Part shown: piece by piece, positions 1-8,155 of the stretch
How positions within the stretch are numbered: position 1 is the stretch's first letter
How the letters are laid out: each line of letters begins with the position of its first letter
Assembly (NCBI GenBank): GCA_020073565.1
Contig: JAIQEY010000029.1
Location: 1 to 64,000 of the forward strand
DNA length: 64,000 nt
Direction: 5' to 3'
From: Terriglobia bacterium
GTDB lineage: Bacteria > Acidobacteriota > Terriglobia > Terriglobales > Acidobacteriaceae
Translations under genes and position numbers: made by a program
Notes under the pieces: model-generated
What the model was told of the DNA's origin: nothing
Database searches by the model: none
The model's input: only the letters and a program-made list of their open reading frames with translations

Positions 1-131
1 AGCAACTGCCAGATCAGACGCGCGCTATGATCCTCGTCGATCAACTGTTCGACGTCGATGCTGCGCAGCACAACTTGTTGTCGATTGATGGAGGCAAGTC
101 GCGGTTCAGCCGGCACGCCGTGGTCGCTCAC
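1..131 (-). CDS. IS1182-like transposase, N-terminus (runs off left edge)
   Basis: Reading the minus strand from a GTG at 131-129 gives about 43 codons with no stop before the window edge. They include the segments RLASINRQQVVLRSIDVEQ and LIDEDHSARLIWQL. From family knowledge, IS1182-type (DUF772) transposases begin with this pattern: a Arg/Gln-rich stretch, then 'VDVE-L---DH-AR-IW'. The catalytic part lies outside the window, so integrity cannot be judged. No terminal inverted repeat was identified. A C-terminal scrap of a transposase lies at 42.8 kb. The family assignment rests on memory of the N-terminal motif only. Confidence 0.55.
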   Translation of the reverse strand, partial: MSDHGVPAEPRLASINRQQVVLRSIDVEQLIDEDHSARLIWQL

Positions 132-276
132 ATCCGCAGTCTACCCACGCTGGCTAATTTCGCAATGACATTGTTGGATCGAGCGACAATTTCTTCACAG
201 CTTCCTGTCGCCAACTTCCTCGTTTCTTAGTGATTGCGGCGGAAGTCAAAATCCCAACAGGGCAGAGTCGCGGAAT

Positions 277-307
277 CCCACTCATCGCAAAGTGCGCGAT
301 GAGTGGG
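277..307. repeat. hairpin repeat, copy 1 (12-bp stem)
   Basis: A perfect 12-bp inverted repeat (277-288 with 296-307, arm CCCACTCATCGC) is followed by GGCACCC. The same architecture with compensated stem changes recurs at 1417-1449 and 1560-1592. It is a REP-like intergenic element. Confidence 0.8.
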
Positions 308-339
308 GCACCCGGCGGATGGCCTATTCTCAGTAGCCC

Positions 340-412
340 CAGTTCTCAGTTCCCGGTTCTCAGTTTTCAGAAGGACAACGGGTCCCGATCCTTGCGCGTT
401 GGTTGCGCAAGG
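340..412. repeat. CAGTTCTCAG tandem repeat plus hairpin
   Basis: Positions 340-370 hold degenerate tandem copies of a 'GTTCTCA' unit, also found at 16.13-16.17 kb, 17.47-17.50 kb and, inverted, 17.65-17.67 kb. Positions 390-397 and 405-412 form an 8-bp stem CCTTGCGC/GCGCAAGG, which recurs at 2218-2240. No gene is supported between 132 and 583; the stretch is repeat-rich spacer. Confidence 0.65.
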
Positions 413-583
413 GTGGGATTCCACGACCGTGTCCTGCTAGAGGATTTTCCTGCCCGTAACTAAAGGTACATTAACCAGTTAGTGCGGTGGGTACCCCCAT
501 CCCCCCGGTCTATTGGAATCATGGAGTTAGGCTGGCAAATATGCTAGACGCATGTTGCGGTTTCTTCTAGCATGTAGTCAGCT

Positions 584-1375
584 ATGTGGCCCCACTTCGT
601 CAATCTGCTGTCTCAATCATGGGATTCATTCCTACGCGCGATGGGAACAACCGGGTTGGGTTTCTTTACCCCTGTCGTTGTATTTGCAGCAACAATCATC
701 TTTACTCTTGCAATCATCGCTTTCCGTCAAGGGAAGGCAGCGATGAGGGCTCACTGGAAGGAAAATGCAGCCCTGACAACAGTTGTTACCTTAGCTGTGA
801 TGATAGTGTTCTACGGTCCGATTTTTGGGTGGAATGTTATTAAGACCGTGTATAACGACCACCAAGATTTGGTAACCGCAAATCGTAGCATGGTTGATCC
901 GAAGAGCAGAGATGAAGAAATAGTAGCACTGAGGAAGCAGGTGGAAGAGTTAAGAACCAGCCGGGGGAGGATGCAAACAGCTAAGATGCAAGACAATCAG
1001 TCGCGTGCCACACCACCTCTGCCACCACCTATTCAGGATATGCGGATTGTTTCCCAAGAGTGGGTACCATCGACTAATCCAAAGTTTACGTACCAGCTAA
1101 AGGTGGTTGTGCAGACTAATGTAAGAATCCAGCCTGTCTCCATTGTCTTTATATGTAACAATGAGATAGCAGATGGTGGGGTGTGGTTTGCAGGTGACCA
1201 AGGTGTGATGTTTACCATGGTACGGAATGGCGTTTTGATTGCCAATCGTAAGGCTTACCTAGCCTCTTTCGATCAGCCAGCTTTCACCCCGGAAAAGAAT
1301 ATGATTGTTACATTGTTTTCAAACGAGCCCATAAAAGTGCAATCATTCCAACAAGTGCCATTTAGGTCATTTTAA
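584..1375 (+). CDS. hypothetical membrane protein with coiled coil
   Basis: 263 residues of unknown function. There are two hydrophobic segments (about residues 27-48 and 61-82), then a charged stretch at about 95-118 with coiled-coil-like spacing, a Pro-rich linker (TPPLPPP) and a C-terminal region of about 110 residues rich in beta-type sequence. No catalytic motif is visible. The ATG at 584 puts the first membrane segment near the N-terminus; no strong Shine-Dalgarno sequence precedes it. Its base composition is more AT-rich than the housekeeping genes nearby, and it sits alone between repeat-filled spacers, which suggests acquired DNA. Confidence 0.7.
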   Translation: MWPHFVNLLSQSWDSFLRAMGTTGLGFFTPVVVFAATIIFTLAIIAFRQGKAAMRAHWKENAALTTVVTLAVMIVFYGPIFGWNVIKTVYNDHQDLVTANRSMVDPKSRDEEIVALRKQVEELRTSRGRMQTAKMQDNQSRATPPLPPPIQDMRIVSQEWVPSTNPKFTYQLKVVVQTNVRIQPVSIVFICNNEIADGGVWFAGDQGVMFTMVRNGVLIANRKAYLASFDQPAFTPEKNMIVTLFSNEPIKVQSFQQVPFRSF

Positions 1376-1416
1376 TGAAACAGAGAGAGTACATAGAAGG
1401 ACCGAAAGCCGGGTGC

Positions 1417-1592
1417 CCCACACATTCGCGTTCTGTGCGAATGTGTGGGCGCTGCGGTCGGATGGTACTCTCGCGGATCATGACAACAGTTCGATGATAA
1501 CTCGTTACGTACCGACCGACGTGCTGTGAGCATGAACTCGCGACCCGGTGGTGCCGACACCCACTCATTCGCAAAGAACGCGAATGAGTGGG
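1417..1592. repeat. hairpin repeats, copies 2 and 3
   Basis: There are two 13-bp inverted repeats: 1417-1429 with 1437-1449 (arm CCCACACATTCGC) and 1560-1572 with 1580-1592 (arm CCCACTCATTCGC). Both are flanked by GGTGCC or GGCACC. Relative to copy 1 the stem differences are matched on both arms, so pairing is preserved. No coding sequence is supported between 1376 and 1660. Confidence 0.75.
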
Positions 1593-1660
1593 GCACCCTG
1601 CTCCGCTCAAGATGACAAGGTGGGGGATACGGACAAGAAGCGCGAGACAGGAAGTCCGCG

Positions 1661-1987
1661 CTATTGCGCGGCCAGTTCGTCCAAGCGGGCCAGCGTGTCC
1701 GGGTACTTGCGGACGAGAAGTACGAGAGCGGCTGCCTGAGGATTCGGTTTCGCGCGGCCCTGTTCCCATTTTTCCAGCGTTCGTTCGTTGATCCGCAGTT
1801 TGCGGGCGAACACCGCTCGGGAGCAGCGCAGCTGCTTGCGAGTGTCCCGCAGGAACTTTGAATCCACCTTGGGGAGTGGCGACACCTCGACCTTGCAGGT
1901 GCGCAAGGTTAGCTTGCCTGCGCGGTGGGTCTTCATCGGGGCGACACCTTCCATCAGTTCACCAAAAATGTTGCGCTTCGCCTTCAT
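1661..1987 (-). CDS. XRE-family HTH protein, antitoxin-like (orphan)
   Basis: 108 residues from the ATG at 1987, which has a strong GGAGG 6 bases upstream; longer in-frame starts would translate repeat DNA. The C-terminal half carries a helix-turn-helix: SRAVFARKLRINERTLEKWE then QGRAKPNPQAAALVLLV. This is the layout of MqsA/HigA-type antitoxins, which bind their own promoter and neutralise an mRNA-interferase toxin. No RelE/HigB/MqsR-like frame is adjacent: upstream is repeat DNA and downstream is spacer. It may be an orphan antitoxin or a stand-alone regulator. Confidence 0.75.
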   Translation of the reverse strand: MKAKRNIFGELMEGVAPMKTHRAGKLTLRTCKVEVSPLPKVDSKFLRDTRKQLRCSRAVFARKLRINERTLEKWEQGRAKPNPQAAALVLLVRKYPDTLARLDELAAQ

Positions 1988-2255
1988 CGTGTCCTCCGTC
2001 GGCTGGGCCCTCAGGGCTAAAGCCCCGCATTTTGGCGAGGGCGGGCGGCACGGCTGAAAGCCGTGCCCTTCCACAAAACCCAATTCTTCCCAAAACCCGA
2101 TTCTTCCACAAAACCTGATCCGAATGAGTGTTTTTCCGCAACCTCTGAAGCCGTGCCTTTCCACAAATCGAGCCACGACTCTTGTCCTGCCGGTGCACGG
2201 ATGATCCCATCACCCACCCTTGCGCAACGAACGCGCAAGGATGGGCCACCCTCGG
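1988..2255. repeat. repeat-filled spacer between HTH gene and hemB
   Basis: About 2000-2065 carries the 'CAGGGCTAAAGCCC...CGGCTGAAAGCCGTGCCC' element, seen again at 17.54-17.61 kb and in related form inside mutS2 at 11.2 kb. It is followed by degenerate CTTCCACAAAACC copies. Positions 2218-2225 and 2233-2240 form the CCTTGCGC/GCGCAAGG hairpin. No gene is visible. Confidence 0.65.
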
Positions 2256-2269
2256 GCTTGTTGAGTGGT

Positions 2270-3298
2270 TTAGGCCAGCAGTCTTGCGGCTTCTTTGGCG
2301 TAGTAGGTCAGGATCATGCTGGCGCCGGCTCTCCGGATACATACGAGCGATTCCATCATGACCCGCTCCCGATCGATCCACTGATTGCGGGCGGCGGCTT
2401 CGATCATGGCGTACTCTCCGGAGACCTGGTAGGCGGCCAGCGGCAGGTCGAAGCGCTCGCGGGCGGCGGCGATGACATCCAGGTAGGGCATGGCGGGCTT
2501 GACCATGATCATGTCCGCTCCCTCTTCTACGTCGAGTTCGATCTCCCGCATCGCTTCGCGAAAGTTGGCCGGATCCATCTGGTAGGAACGGCGGTCGCCA
2601 AATTGGGGCGCGGAATCGGCCGCTTCGCGGAACGGTCCATAGAAACCGGACGCGAACTTGGCAGCGTAGGCAAGAATCGGTGTGTTCGGATAGCCGGCGT
2701 GGTCGAGCGCTTTGCGAATTGCTCCTACGCGTCCGTCCATCATGTCGGAGGGCGCGATGATGTCCACACCGGCGCGGGTCTGCGAAACCGCGGTCCGGGA
2801 CAACAATTCCAGGCTCGCATCATTGACGATTTCGTACTCGGCGGTCGCCGGTGGCGCGGCTGCTGCTGCTCCCAGTGATTGCGGACTGCTCTTCACGATC
2901 CCGCAGTGTCCGTGCGACATGTACTCGCACAGGCAAACGTCGCCCATGATGAGCAGGTCGCGCACCTCGCTCTTGATGGCGCGCGCGGCTCTTTGAACGA
3001 TGCCATCATCCGCCCACGCTCCGGTCGCGGCCTCGTCTTTATGTTCCGGCAGGCCGAACAGAATGATCGACGGCACCCCGAGGGCGTGCACTTCGCGCGC
3101 TTCCTTCACGGCCTCATCCACCGATAAGTTGAAGACCCCGGGCATGGACCGCACTTCCTTGCGGATTCCCGAACCGGGACAGACGAACAGGGGATAGACA
3201 AAAGACTCGGGCGTCAGCCGGGTCTCGCGGACCATCGAGCGCAGGGTTTCCGTGCGCCGGAGGCGCCGGAGACGGTTAGCAGGGAATGCCATGAGCAA
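2270..3298 (-). CDS. hemB: delta-aminolevulinic acid dehydratase (porphobilinogen synthase)
   Basis: HemB condenses two 5-aminolevulinate molecules to porphobilinogen in tetrapyrrole synthesis, in the cytoplasm. The 342 residues match the family length. Both Schiff-base lysine contexts are present ([12 protein letters not shown] and [12 protein letters not shown]), as is the cysteine-type zinc site [12 protein letters not shown], so this is a Zn-dependent form. The start could be the ATG at 3298 or the one two codons on ([10 protein letters not shown]). It is divergent from the histidine kinase at 3457, with three GTAACC half-sites between them. No other haem gene is adjacent. Confidence 0.97.
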   Translation of the reverse strand: MLMAFPANRLRRLRRTETLRSMVRETRLTPESFVYPLFVCPGSGIRKEVRSMPGVFNLSVDEAVKEAREVHALGVPSIILFGLPEHKDEAATGAWADDGIVQRAARAIKSEVRDLLIMGDVCLCEYMSHGHCGIVKSSPQSLGAAAAAPPATAEYEIVNDASLELLSRTAVSQTRAGVDIIAPSDMMDGRVGAIRKALDHAGYPNTPILAYAAKFASGFYGPFREAADSAPQFGDRRSYQMDPANFREAMREIELDVEEGADMIMVKPAMPYLDVIAAARERFDLPLAAYQVSGEYAMIEAAARNQWIDRERVMMESLVCIRRAGASMILTYYAKEAARLLA

Positions 3299-3381
3299 AT
3301 TCTAGCAGGCTCCGCAGCAACGGCAAGTTCATGTCCCGAGGCCACTTCCCTCCGGGACGGGCTTTGGCGCACGTGGGGTGA

Positions 3382-3411
3382 GTAACCTGATTACTGGTTA
3401 CCACAGTAACC
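3382..3411. promoter_or_regulatory. candidate operator: three GTAACC half-sites
   Basis: GTAACC occurs at 3382-3387 and 3406-3411, and its complement GGTTAC at 3396-3401. The last two form a 6-bp inverted repeat with a 4-base spacer. The cluster sits in the 158-base divergent space between hemB and the kinase gene, so it could be bound by a dimeric regulator. The function is inferred from symmetry and position only. Confidence 0.35.
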
Positions 3412-3456
3412 TTACCCAGCCTGCTTCGAATCCGTCCAAGGCACAAAAACCTCATA

Positions 3457-5214
3457 ATGTACGTAGTGGCGACGCGGCGTAAAATCTCGTTTCTTCTTGG
3501 CGGATTGGGCCTCCTGCTAGGCTTTGCCATTACTCCCCACATCTTCCCAAGTCCCTATCTCCGCGTGGCGATGGGCGATGTGGTCCCGCTTCTCCTGACT
3601 GCTGCCACCACTGTCCTCACCCTCAGAAATGCCGCCGACAGCCGTGGGCACGCACGCCTGTTTTGGAGCCTGATGACCGTCGGAATGGCGATGTGGGCGT
3701 TTAACCAGGCGGGATGGGTCTGGTATGAGGTCATTGCCCGGAAGCCGTTGCCGGACCCGTTTATCGGAGATGTTGTCTTATTTCTGCACGTCGTGCCGAT
3801 CATGGCCGCCGTTGCCCTTCGCCCTCACCAGGTCGACGACCGCGACGGCGTGCTCCCCAGCACTTTGAATGTTTTGATTCTCCTGGTGTGGTGGGTCATC
3901 GTCTATGCCTTCGTCGTTTTCCCTGACGAGTACATTCTCACCAATGTCTCCGTCTACACCCCGCGCTGGGATCTCTTGTATCTGATCGAAGGGCTGATGC
4001 TGATCGGCGTGTCGGGTTGGTCGTTCTTCACGAGTTCGGGTGCCTGGCGAAAACTATATGGCAACATCTTCATCGCCAGCATTGTTTACACATTCTGCTC
4101 GGAAGCCATGAACGCTGCCATTGCACGCGGCGTCTACGCATCGGGTGGACTCTACGACCTTCCTTTTCTCGTAGCCCTGCTGTTCTTCTTCTGGGTCGCT
4201 TTGGTCGGACGGCGCTGTCTTGGTGAAACGCAAGCGCTTCCCTCGGTCGCGCCCACCCGTCGCGCCTTGGCCCCTGCGATGGCGAAGCTGGCGTTGCTCT
4301 CGCTCCCCGTGATGGGTTATTGGGCGCTGTTCATGAGTGATGCGCCCCCCTACTTGCGGCAGGTTCGCTTTGCCGTGGCCATGGGCGGAATCGCCGCCTT
4401 TGCCTTCGTGGTTTTCCTCCGGCAGTACCTGCTCGACCGCAGGCTGGTGCAGTTGCTGAAGCAGTCGCGCGACGGCTACGACAATCTGCAACGCCTCCAG
4501 CGAAGAGTTGTCCTGCAAGCCAAGCTGGCATCTCTGGGGGAACTCATCGCCCTGGCCGCTGGGGAACTGGAGCAGCCGCTTTCGGACATCCTCCTGGGCT
4601 CGGAGCAAATGGCGACCAGCAACCTCACCCAGGATCAGCTCTCGACCGCGCGAAAGATTGGCCAGCAGGCGCGCCGTACCCGTGAATTGGTTTCCGATCT
4701 GCTTAGCTTCTCCCAGCAAACCCCGGGAGAGAAATCACCTCTCGAACTGAAACCTCTGCTGCAGCGTGCGGTCCAGATGGAAGGATTCAAGTTGGAGAAC
4801 CGCAACATCAGCCTGGTCGTGCGGGGCGACGATCCGCTGCCACGAGTCCTGGGCAACTCCAATCAGCTTTTGCAGGCCTTTGTGCAGATCATCGGGAATG
4901 CGGTGGACGCCTTGCAGGAAAGCGGCGGTGGACGCCTGATGGTCTCGTTGTGGCGCGAGGCGGGGGAATTCGTCGTCGAGTTCGCCGATAATGGCCCGGG
5001 CCTACGCGACCCCGAACGCGTATTCGACCCGTTCTACACAACCAAGCCAGTCGGCAAAGGCGCGGGTCTCGGGCTCAGCGCGGCCTATGGCGTCATTCAG
5101 GATCACAAAGGACAGATCACCTGCTACAACCGTCCCGAAGGCGGCGCCACATTCGAAATCCGTTTGCCTGTCTTCAAGGCGGGCGCAGCACTCACCGAAG
5201 CCGCCCGCGTCTGA
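3457..5214 (+). CDS. membrane histidine-kinase-like protein lacking the phosphoacceptor His
   Basis: 585 residues. The first about 310 are very hydrophobic (roughly eight or nine membrane segments), so it is an integral membrane sensor. A dimerisation helix follows, then a HATPase_c domain with N-box (IIGNAVDAL), G1 (FADNGPGL), F-box (FDPFYTTKP) and G2 (GKGAGLGLS). The H-box reads ASLGELIALAAGELEQPL where NtrB-like kinases read ASLGEL-A-VAHEINNPL, so the phosphorylated His is Gly369. ATP-binding residues look intact, so it may be a pseudokinase, a trans-acting partner or a phosphatase-type regulator. No response regulator is adjacent. Confidence 0.85.
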   Translation: MYVVATRRKISFLLGGLGLLLGFAITPHIFPSPYLRVAMGDVVPLLLTAATTVLTLRNAADSRGHARLFWSLMTVGMAMWAFNQAGWVWYEVIARKPLPDPFIGDVVLFLHVVPIMAAVALRPHQVDDRDGVLPSTLNVLILLVWWVIVYAFVVFPDEYILTNVSVYTPRWDLLYLIEGLMLIGVSGWSFFTSSGAWRKLYGNIFIASIVYTFCSEAMNAAIARGVYASGGLYDLPFLVALLFFFWVALVGRRCLGETQALPSVAPTRRALAPAMAKLALLSLPVMGYWALFMSDAPPYLRQVRFAVAMGGIAAFAFVVFLRQYLLDRRLVQLLKQSRDGYDNLQRLQRRVVLQAKLASLGELIALAAGELEQPLSDILLGSEQMATSNLTQDQLSTARKIGQQARRTRELVSDLLSFSQQTPGEKSPLELKPLLQRAVQMEGFKLENRNISLVVRGDDPLPRVLGNSNQLLQAFVQIIGNAVDALQESGGGRLMVSLWREAGEFVVEFADNGPGLRDPERVFDPFYTTKPVGKGAGLGLSAAYGVIQDHKGQITCYNRPEGGATFEIRLPVFKAGAALTEAARV

Positions 5215-5224
5215 ACCCCAATTG

Positions 5225-5300
5225 CAGAGGGCAGAGGTCAGATTGCAGGAGGTTGAAGCCCTGCTGTGTTTTACTTCTGCAATCTGACCTCTGCCCTCTG
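5225..5300. repeat. perfect 24-bp inverted repeat between convergent genes
   Basis: The arm at 5225-5248 is the exact reverse complement of 5277-5300, with a 28-base loop. It fills the 93-base space between the convergent kinase gene and folP. It could end transcription in both directions, although no T-run follows. The arm resembles the 'AGAAGTCAGAATGCAGAAG' unit at 19.32 kb, so it is probably a dispersed repeat pair. Confidence 0.8.
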
Positions 5301-5307
5301 ACTTCTC

Positions 5308-6216
5308 CTACCCTCCGCTGGCCACGATCGCATCCGCGACCCGCGCCGCCTCCGCCGCCACTCGCACGTCGTGCGTGCGCAGGATGTGGGCCCCTTTCAG
5401 GATGAGCGCTGCCTCGGCTGCCAGCGTGCCATAGAGCCGCTCAGCCACCGGAGCGTCTTTGTGATCCCGCGCCAGCGTTCGTCCAATGAAGGATTTGCGC
5501 GAAACTCCCGCCAGAAGCGGGAATCCTGTTTGCTGCAGCTCTCCGAAACGTGCCAGCAACGGGTAGTTCTCCTCGAAGTTTTTCCCGAACCCAAACCCCG
5601 GATCGAGCACCAGGTGATCGTGCTTGACCCCGGCCAGGGTCGCCACCTCCGCCCACTGCCGCAGCTCCCGCTTCACCAGCAGCACGGGATCTCCGATCGG
5701 CGGCAGCGACCGCCATTCTTCCGGCCGCCCGCGCGTGTGCATCAGCACCGCACCGACCTTAAGCTCGGCCAGCGTCTTGGCCATTTTCGGATCCCAGCGG
5801 AAACCGCTGATGTCGTTCACGACTTCCGCTCCCGCCTCGACCGCCGCACGGGCCACGTTTGCCTTGTAGGTGTCAACGCTCACCACCGTTTCCGGCCTGC
5901 GCCGTTTCAACTCCCGGATCACCGGCAAGACGCGCTTGCGTTCTTCTTCTTCCGATACCGGCGTTCGCACCCGCGCCGCCTCACTCCCGGAGGCCATCAC
6001 GCTCACCCCTGGGCGCGTCGACTCCCCGCCGACGTCAATAATGCTGGCGCCGTCCGAGATCAAGTACTCGGCATGCGCAACCGCCTGCTCCGGAGCAACA
6101 TAGAGTCCGCCATCGGAAAAGGAATCGGGCGTCACATTTACGATCCCCATGATCAAAGTGCGCCGCCCGAGTTCCAGAACCCGAGAGCCGATGTTCCACT
6201 GGAAAATAGCTCGCAT
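5308..6216 (-). CDS. folP: dihydropteroate synthase
   Basis: FolP joins p-aminobenzoate to hydroxymethyl-dihydropterin diphosphate in folate synthesis and is the sulfonamide target. The 302 residues carry the family signatures in order: GIVNVTPDSFSDGG, DVGGESTRPG, VNDISGF, DPGFGFGKNFEEN and GVSRKSFIG. The ATG at 6216 fits the family N-terminus. It is divergent from dacB with about 50 bases between the genes. The segment between GESTRPG and the next helix is slightly longer than usual (VMASGSEAARV). Confidence 0.96.
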   Translation of the reverse strand: MRAIFQWNIGSRVLELGRRTLIMGIVNVTPDSFSDGGLYVAPEQAVAHAEYLISDGASIIDVGGESTRPGVSVMASGSEAARVRTPVSEEEERKRVLPVIRELKRRRPETVVSVDTYKANVARAAVEAGAEVVNDISGFRWDPKMAKTLAELKVGAVLMHTRGRPEEWRSLPPIGDPVLLVKRELRQWAEVATLAGVKHDHLVLDPGFGFGKNFEENYPLLARFGELQQTGFPLLAGVSRKSFIGRTLARDHKDAPVAERLYGTLAAEAALILKGAHILRTHDVRVAAEAARVADAIVASGG

Positions 6217-6268
6217 CTTCCCGCTATTCTAGAACGGCCCGATTTCCGTGGGTGCTACAATTTAGGCA

Positions 6269-7831
6269 ATGGTCATGCGGCGTTCATTTTCCTTGCTGAT
6301 TGTCTTGCTGGTTGCCGTGCCGCTGCTGGCCGCGCCCCGCAAACCCCTGCAGGAACGCATCGCCAGTGTGCTCAGCGCGCCCGATCTCGCGCGCGGGTTC
6401 TGGGGCATCGAAGTCGTGTCGGTCTCCACCGGCGAGACTCTGTATTCGCAGAACGCCGACAAGCTCTTTACTCCCGCCTCCAACACCAAGCTTTTCACCA
6501 CTGCCGCGGCGCTCGCCCTGATCGGCCCGGACTATAAATTCCGCACCACCGTCGAAACCACCGGCACGCTCGACCGCTACGGTCGCCTCAACGGTGACCT
6601 GGTACTGGTCGGCCACGGCGATCCTAATCTCTCCGGACGAGAGCTTCCCTACGATCTGCGGACGCAGCGTAACGACGATCCCATTCAGGCTCTCGAAACG
6701 CTCGCCGACGCGCTGGTGCAAAAAGGCGTGAAGTACGTCGATGGCGACATCGTCGCCGATGACTCCTACTTCGCCTTCGAGCGCTATGGAGAAGGCTGGA
6801 GCCAGGATGATCTGGTGTGGGCTGACGGCGCGCCCGTCTCAGCGCTGACGATCAATGACAACGTCGTCTTCGTGAACATCCTGCCCGCCGACCGGCCCGG
6901 CGAGAAAGCTTTCGTCAGCATCAAGCCCTTTGCCGATTATTACCGCATCGACAATCGTGTTATCACCACTCCGGCCGGCACGGGACGCAAGTTCTTCGTC
7001 AACCGCGAGCCCGGCTCAACCGTGATCACGCTCTGGGGTAACATGCCGCTCGATGACCAAGGCGCCAACGAAGCGCTCGCCATCGAAGATCCTGCCGAGT
7101 TCGCGGCGGTGCTCTTCCGCCAGTTGCTCGAAAAACGCGGCATCGCTGTCTACGGACATCAACGTACGCGCCACACCGAACTGGCTACCCTTTCCACGTT
7201 TACTGCGACCGCCATCGCTCCCTCGCACGGCGGGAGTGACGGCCTTTCGCGTCCATTCAAGAGCGACCAGCCCCTCACGCTTGCCAGCTACGAGTCGAAA
7301 CCTCTGCTTGAGGACCTCCGCGTCATCAACAAGGTCAGCCAGAACCTGCATGCCGAGATTCTGCTCCGCCTGCTCGGACGCGAGCGCGGCAACGCCGGTA
7401 CCATCGAAGGCGGGTTGGAAGTTCTGCGTGAATTCTTGACCCAGGCGGGTATCTCCAGCGACCAGTACGTTTTCTATGATGGCTCGGGCCTGTCGCGACA
7501 GAACCTGGTTACACCGCACGCGATCGTGCAGATGCTACGCTACGCGTCGGCTAAACCATGGGCCGCAGCCTACCGATCCACATTTCCGGTCTCCGGTGTC
7601 GACGGTTCGCTCTCCGACCGTCTCAACGCTCCCCGCCTGCAAAGCCGCATCCTGGGAAAGACGGGCTCACTCGGCGGCGTGAAAACCCTCTCCGGCTACG
7701 CCACCACCGACGCCGGACAGACCGTGGCCTTCTCGATCCTCTCCAACAATTTCAATCTTCCCGCGAAGCGTGTGACCGACGCGATTGACCAGGTTGTGCA
7801 GGCGATTGTGGAAGACACGGCGGGACGGTAG
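6269..7831 (+). CDS. dacB: D-alanyl-D-alanine carboxypeptidase/endopeptidase (PBP4, family S13)
   Basis: A periplasmic penicillin-binding protein that trims or cleaves peptidoglycan peptide cross-links. The 520 residues start with an export signal (RRSFSLLIVLLVAVPLLAA). The serine-peptidase motifs are complete: SxxK at Ser71-Lys74 (PASNTKLF), SxN in YDGSGLSRQN and KTG in ILGKTGSLGG. The length fits PBP4 with its inserted domains between SxxK and SxN. Its stop codon ends one base before the truncated end of a dnaG remnant on the other strand. Confidence 0.95.
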   Translation: MVMRRSFSLLIVLLVAVPLLAAPRKPLQERIASVLSAPDLARGFWGIEVVSVSTGETLYSQNADKLFTPASNTKLFTTAAALALIGPDYKFRTTVETTGTLDRYGRLNGDLVLVGHGDPNLSGRELPYDLRTQRNDDPIQALETLADALVQKGVKYVDGDIVADDSYFAFERYGEGWSQDDLVWADGAPVSALTINDNVVFVNILPADRPGEKAFVSIKPFADYYRIDNRVITTPAGTGRKFFVNREPGSTVITLWGNMPLDDQGANEALAIEDPAEFAAVLFRQLLEKRGIAVYGHQRTRHTELATLSTFTATAIAPSHGGSDGLSRPFKSDQPLTLASYESKPLLEDLRVINKVSQNLHAEILLRLLGRERGNAGTIEGGLEVLREFLTQAGISSDQYVFYDGSGLSRQNLVTPHAIVQMLRYASAKPWAAAYRSTFPVSGVDGSLSDRLNAPRLQSRILGKTGSLGGVKTLSGYATTDAGQTVAFSILSNNFNLPAKRVTDAIDQVVQAIVEDTAGR

Positions 7832-8002
7832 CACCCGGCGCGTGGCGTGGACGGAGAACGACCGCGTCTTTTCGTTATGGAAGGGACAAAGGCCGGAGAA
7901 GTTCTGCGCCCCAGCCTTCTTCAGCTTGACGTAGTCGCCCACCATGCGGACGATGTCGGCCTGCTGCTTCAGGGCTTCTTTGAAGTTGTCGGACGAGGTC
8001 AT
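7832..8002 (-). pseudogene. dnaG: dnaG (DNA primase) 5' remnant
   Basis: From the ATG at 8002 the minus strand encodes about 55 residues of a primase zinc-binding domain: NFKEALKQQADIVRMVGDYV, then KLKKAGAQNFSGLCPFHNEK and SFSVHATR. Similarity stops after HATR, about where dacB begins on the other strand. The second zinc-ligand pair and the whole catalytic core are missing, so it cannot be a functional primase. The frame stays open to 7667 only as antisense of dacB. A recombination or rearrangement breakpoint, or an assembly join, is implied. Nothing else is seen in 8003-8155. Confidence 0.75.
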
Positions 8003-8155
8003 GGGCGGCGCACACTGCTCAACATGCATTGTGAGGCTTGGGAACGGTGAGGGGAATATAGCAGGGAAGCGATTGCTGTGGGAAAGGTGTGGAATTGCTT
8101 CAGCTCTCGGTTGGCCCAAGAGGAAAACCCGCTCTACCTGTCCTCTCTTGCGGTT

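Noticed and set aside
277-1592. CRISPR array
   Set aside because: The repeats are hairpins at irregular spacing with diverged stems and no regular spacers or cas genes.
5371-6537. 388-codon plus-strand frame
   Set aside because: Antisense to folP and running into dacB out of frame; no motif.
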